Shown here piece by piece: positions 62,261 through 64,000 of a DNA stretch of 64,000 nucleotides. This stretch comes from Pseudomonas sp. CCI4.2. Lineage in GTDB: Bacteria > Pseudomonadota > Gammaproteobacteria > Pseudomonadales > Pseudomonadaceae. How positions within the stretch are numbered: the stretch's first letter is position 1; every line of letters starts with the position of its first letter. The position numbers and the translations under genes are program-made. The notes beneath the pieces were generated by a model that worked only from the letters and a program-made list of their open reading frames with translations, did not search any database and was not told where the DNA came from. The DNA lies in NCBI RefSeq assembly GCF_034350045.1, contig NZ_CP133781.1, forward strand, positions 1,185,001-1,249,000, written 5' to 3'.

Positions 62261-63754
62261 CTACTGCCCTGCACCACTCATCGCGGAAAACTTGCTGGCA
62301 ATAAGGCTGACAAACTGGATGCCGGTCATTTTCTGGCCGTTGAAGTCTGCCATGCCGTCGGCGTAATGCAGGTGGGAGACCACGTTGTCACCGTCGACCT
62401 TGGCCAACTGTGACATGACCGCCACGCCGTCCACGATTTCACTCGCGTCCCGTGCCTGTTGCTCAATGACTTTAGGATCGGTCTGGCCATTGAGGGCCGC
62501 CGCCTGAGTCGCAAGGTCTTTAATCATCGGTTTGGACACCAGCAATTTGGCATCCAGTTCGGTGAGCATTTTATTGACCAAATCAGGCACCGGCTGGTCA
62601 AGCGGGCCTGGGTTCTTCAGATCCATAGCGAGACTGAAATGACTTTCGCCATTGGCCGTTTTAAGTGAGACCTTTTCCAGTTCGATGTGCGGTTTGGCCG
62701 CCAGAAGCTTCGCCAGTTCAGCATTCATTTGCGTCTGGTCGGCATCGCTCAGTTGCAACTTCACCGGTACGCCAGCCAACGCGGCGGCTTGTTGTTGGGG
62801 CTGAATTTTTTGCTGGTAAAGCGTGTAAAGCGCTTGGGTCGATGCGACGTCAAAGTTACCGAATTTCCATAACATTTGCGCAGCGCCGAAGTCCTTGCCG
62901 CCGTAGCTGATCATGTCGATGTCGTAGGTCACTTGTGCCGCGAGGTTGCCGCCCTCTTCTTGCATCAAGCTGGTGTTGACGAAATTCTTGAACTCCACCG
63001 GCGGTTTGTCGCCGATCTGGATTCCCGACTGGGCCATTTTGAAGTCGCTGTGCCCCAAGTAAAAACCTGAGGCGCCTTTAGTGCCGCCGGTATTGAAGGA
63101 CAAGTTGTGAATATTGAAACTGACCGGGCCCTGTTCCGAAGGTACGTTGGCCTTGATGTCGTCGAGCGAGCCCGTGACTTTGACTTTTTCAGCGTTGGCG
63201 GTGGACTGCAACCACAGGTTAAGCCCGGAAAATTTAAGCGTGCCATTGGGCGAGTCGATATCCAGCGGCAGCAGTTCAAGGGTGCCTTCGGTGGAGTGGT
63301 CGTAACCAATATTGGTGTGGCCTTTAAGCGGCGCGACACCGTTGGTCAGGGCAAACCATTTTTCGGTGACTGAATTTTTTTCGATTTCGTAGTTACTGGC
63401 GGCCATGACCGGCATCAAGTTCAGCGACTTCACGCGCGACCATGGCAACGGACCGTGCTCGACGTTATCGACGAAAAGCAGCTCAACGTTTTCGTTACCC
63501 TTGCCCAATTTTGCGCTTTTGATATTCACCCGATAATGCGCCGTGCTGCTGAACACATGGCGATCAAGGGAAACCAGTTCCAGCGTCACGCTGCCATCGA
63601 AACCGTTAAGGGAGGATTTGATCTGGCGATTGGCCTCGTCGATTGCTGTGTGCAAAACGCCTTCCAGTTGAGTGCCGGTGTACCACGCCCCGGCAGAACT
63701 CAATGCGGCGACTGCTATGACAACGCCCACTGCAACCTTTACTGATTTTTTCAT
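62261..63754 (-). CDS. DUF945 (YdgA-type) family protein
   Basis: A 497-residue protein with a basic start (MKKSVKVAVG) and one membrane or signal helix (VVIAVAALSSAGAWYTG), the rest presumably periplasmic. The family blocks include GTQLEGVLHTAIDEANRQI, QMLWKFGNFDVASTQALYTLY and an C-terminal DFNGQKMTGIQFVSLIASKFSAM. YdgA is described as dimeric in the inner membrane of E. coli; its function is unknown. AGGGAGAG precedes the ATG. It stands alone. Confidence 0.85.
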   Translation of the reverse strand: MKKSVKVAVGVVIAVAALSSAGAWYTGTQLEGVLHTAIDEANRQIKSSLNGFDGSVTLELVSLDRHVFSSTAHYRVNIKSAKLGKGNENVELLFVDNVEHGPLPWSRVKSLNLMPVMAASNYEIEKNSVTEKWFALTNGVAPLKGHTNIGYDHSTEGTLELLPLDIDSPNGTLKFSGLNLWLQSTANAEKVKVTGSLDDIKANVPSEQGPVSFNIHNLSFNTGGTKGASGFYLGHSDFKMAQSGIQIGDKPPVEFKNFVNTSLMQEEGGNLAAQVTYDIDMISYGGKDFGAAQMLWKFGNFDVASTQALYTLYQQKIQPQQQAAALAGVPVKLQLSDADQTQMNAELAKLLAAKPHIELEKVSLKTANGESHFSLAMDLKNPGPLDQPVPDLVNKMLTELDAKLLVSKPMIKDLATQAAALNGQTDPKVIEQQARDASEIVDGVAVMSQLAKVDGDNVVSHLHYADGMADFNGQKMTGIQFVSLIASKFSAMSGAGQ

Positions 63755-63869
63755 CTCTCTCCCGCCTGCTTGGCTATCCGTAAGCGGGTCAGATTATCAT
63801 CTGCGGCTAGCCACGGTCTTCCCTCAGACGGTAGGCTGATGTTCGGATTTGAAAACGGGATCAGATGAA

Positions 63870-64000
63870 ATGACTCAGCAACTCAAGAGCTTTGGCCCAA
63901 TCAAGGCCGTTATTTTCGATATGGATGGCCTGTTGTTGGATACCGAGGGGATCTACACCGAAGTCACCGACATGATTGCAAGACGTTACGGCCGCTCGTT
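63870..64000 (+). CDS. HAD-superfamily hydrolase (5' end only)
   Basis: Only about 43 codons are in the window. They include the HAD motif I AVIFDMDGLLLDTEGIY, where the first aspartate is the nucleophile. This form is typical of beta-phosphoglucomutase-like phosphatases (sugar phosphatase or pseudouridine-5'-phosphatase group). Motifs II-III lie beyond the end of the window. The gene is divergent from the DUF945 gene. Confidence 0.85.
   Translation, partial: MTQQLKSFGPIKAVIFDMDGLLLDTEGIYTEVTDMIARRYGRS

Noticed and set aside
1..64000. CRISPR arrays, prophage genes, rRNA, riboswitches
   Set aside because: No regularly spaced repeats, phage structural genes, rRNA sequence or recognisable riboswitch cores were seen by eye.

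Overview
The window is a 64-kb stretch of a Pseudomonas chromosome, most likely from the P. fluorescens/P. putida side of the genus. The evidence is gene content and order: a cystine-transport cluster, a TriABC-like pump, gabD-gabT, a desA-like desaturase and sbp-cysTWA, as well as GC-rich coding and many short REP-type inverted repeats between genes. No database search was possible, so families are called from motifs and remembered relatives.

Layout. 0-4 kb: 5' end of a probable serine acetyltransferase, D-cysteine desulfhydrase and a cystine ABC transporter. 4-7.8 kb: an Ada-type methyltransferase with a broken zinc site, an MFS exporter and an unknown two-repeat protein. 8-15 kb: organosulfur scavenging (two SfnB-type oxidoreductases, an FMN monooxygenase, a methionine-type ABC transporter) and a methyltransferase. 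15-20.6 kb: a TriABC-like RND pump with two adaptor lipoproteins. 20.7-29.4 kb: a decayed accessory block (ATPase with an internal deletion, IS5 remnant, secreted unknown, hipB plus broken hipA) followed by a c-di-GMP response regulator and a large hybrid kinase; it ends at tRNA-Arg(CCG). 30-43.5 kb: gabDT, an HDOD regulator, two c-di-GMP proteins, a desaturase, oscA-sbp-cysTWA and a Crp-family regulator. 43.5-50 kb: an orphan response regulator, an AraC regulator with a second desaturase, a hydrolase, a degenerate sigma-54 activator and an orphan MetQ-like protein. 50.2-57 kb: a complete type I Wadjet anti-plasmid operon (jetABCD). 57.3-58.6 kb: a PAPS-dependent sulfotransferase overlapping an APS kinase. 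58.7-64 kb: a dehydratase with a divergent MocR regulator, a LysR regulator, a DUF945 protein and the start of a HAD phosphatase.

The main physiological theme is sulfur: import of cystine, sulfate and methionine-like compounds, release of sulfur from D-cysteine and organosulfur compounds, the starvation-linked OscA, and a dedicated sulfation pair. The second theme is signalling through phosphorelay and c-di-GMP. The third is defence (Wadjet) beside a toxin-antitoxin graveyard.

The best leads are the sulfotransferase-APS kinase pair divergent from Wadjet across an 11-bp iteron array, the Ada protein lacking three of four zinc cysteines, the sigma-54 activator homologue without GAFTGA loop or DNA-binding domain, and the CACC-repeat frameshift in hipA.
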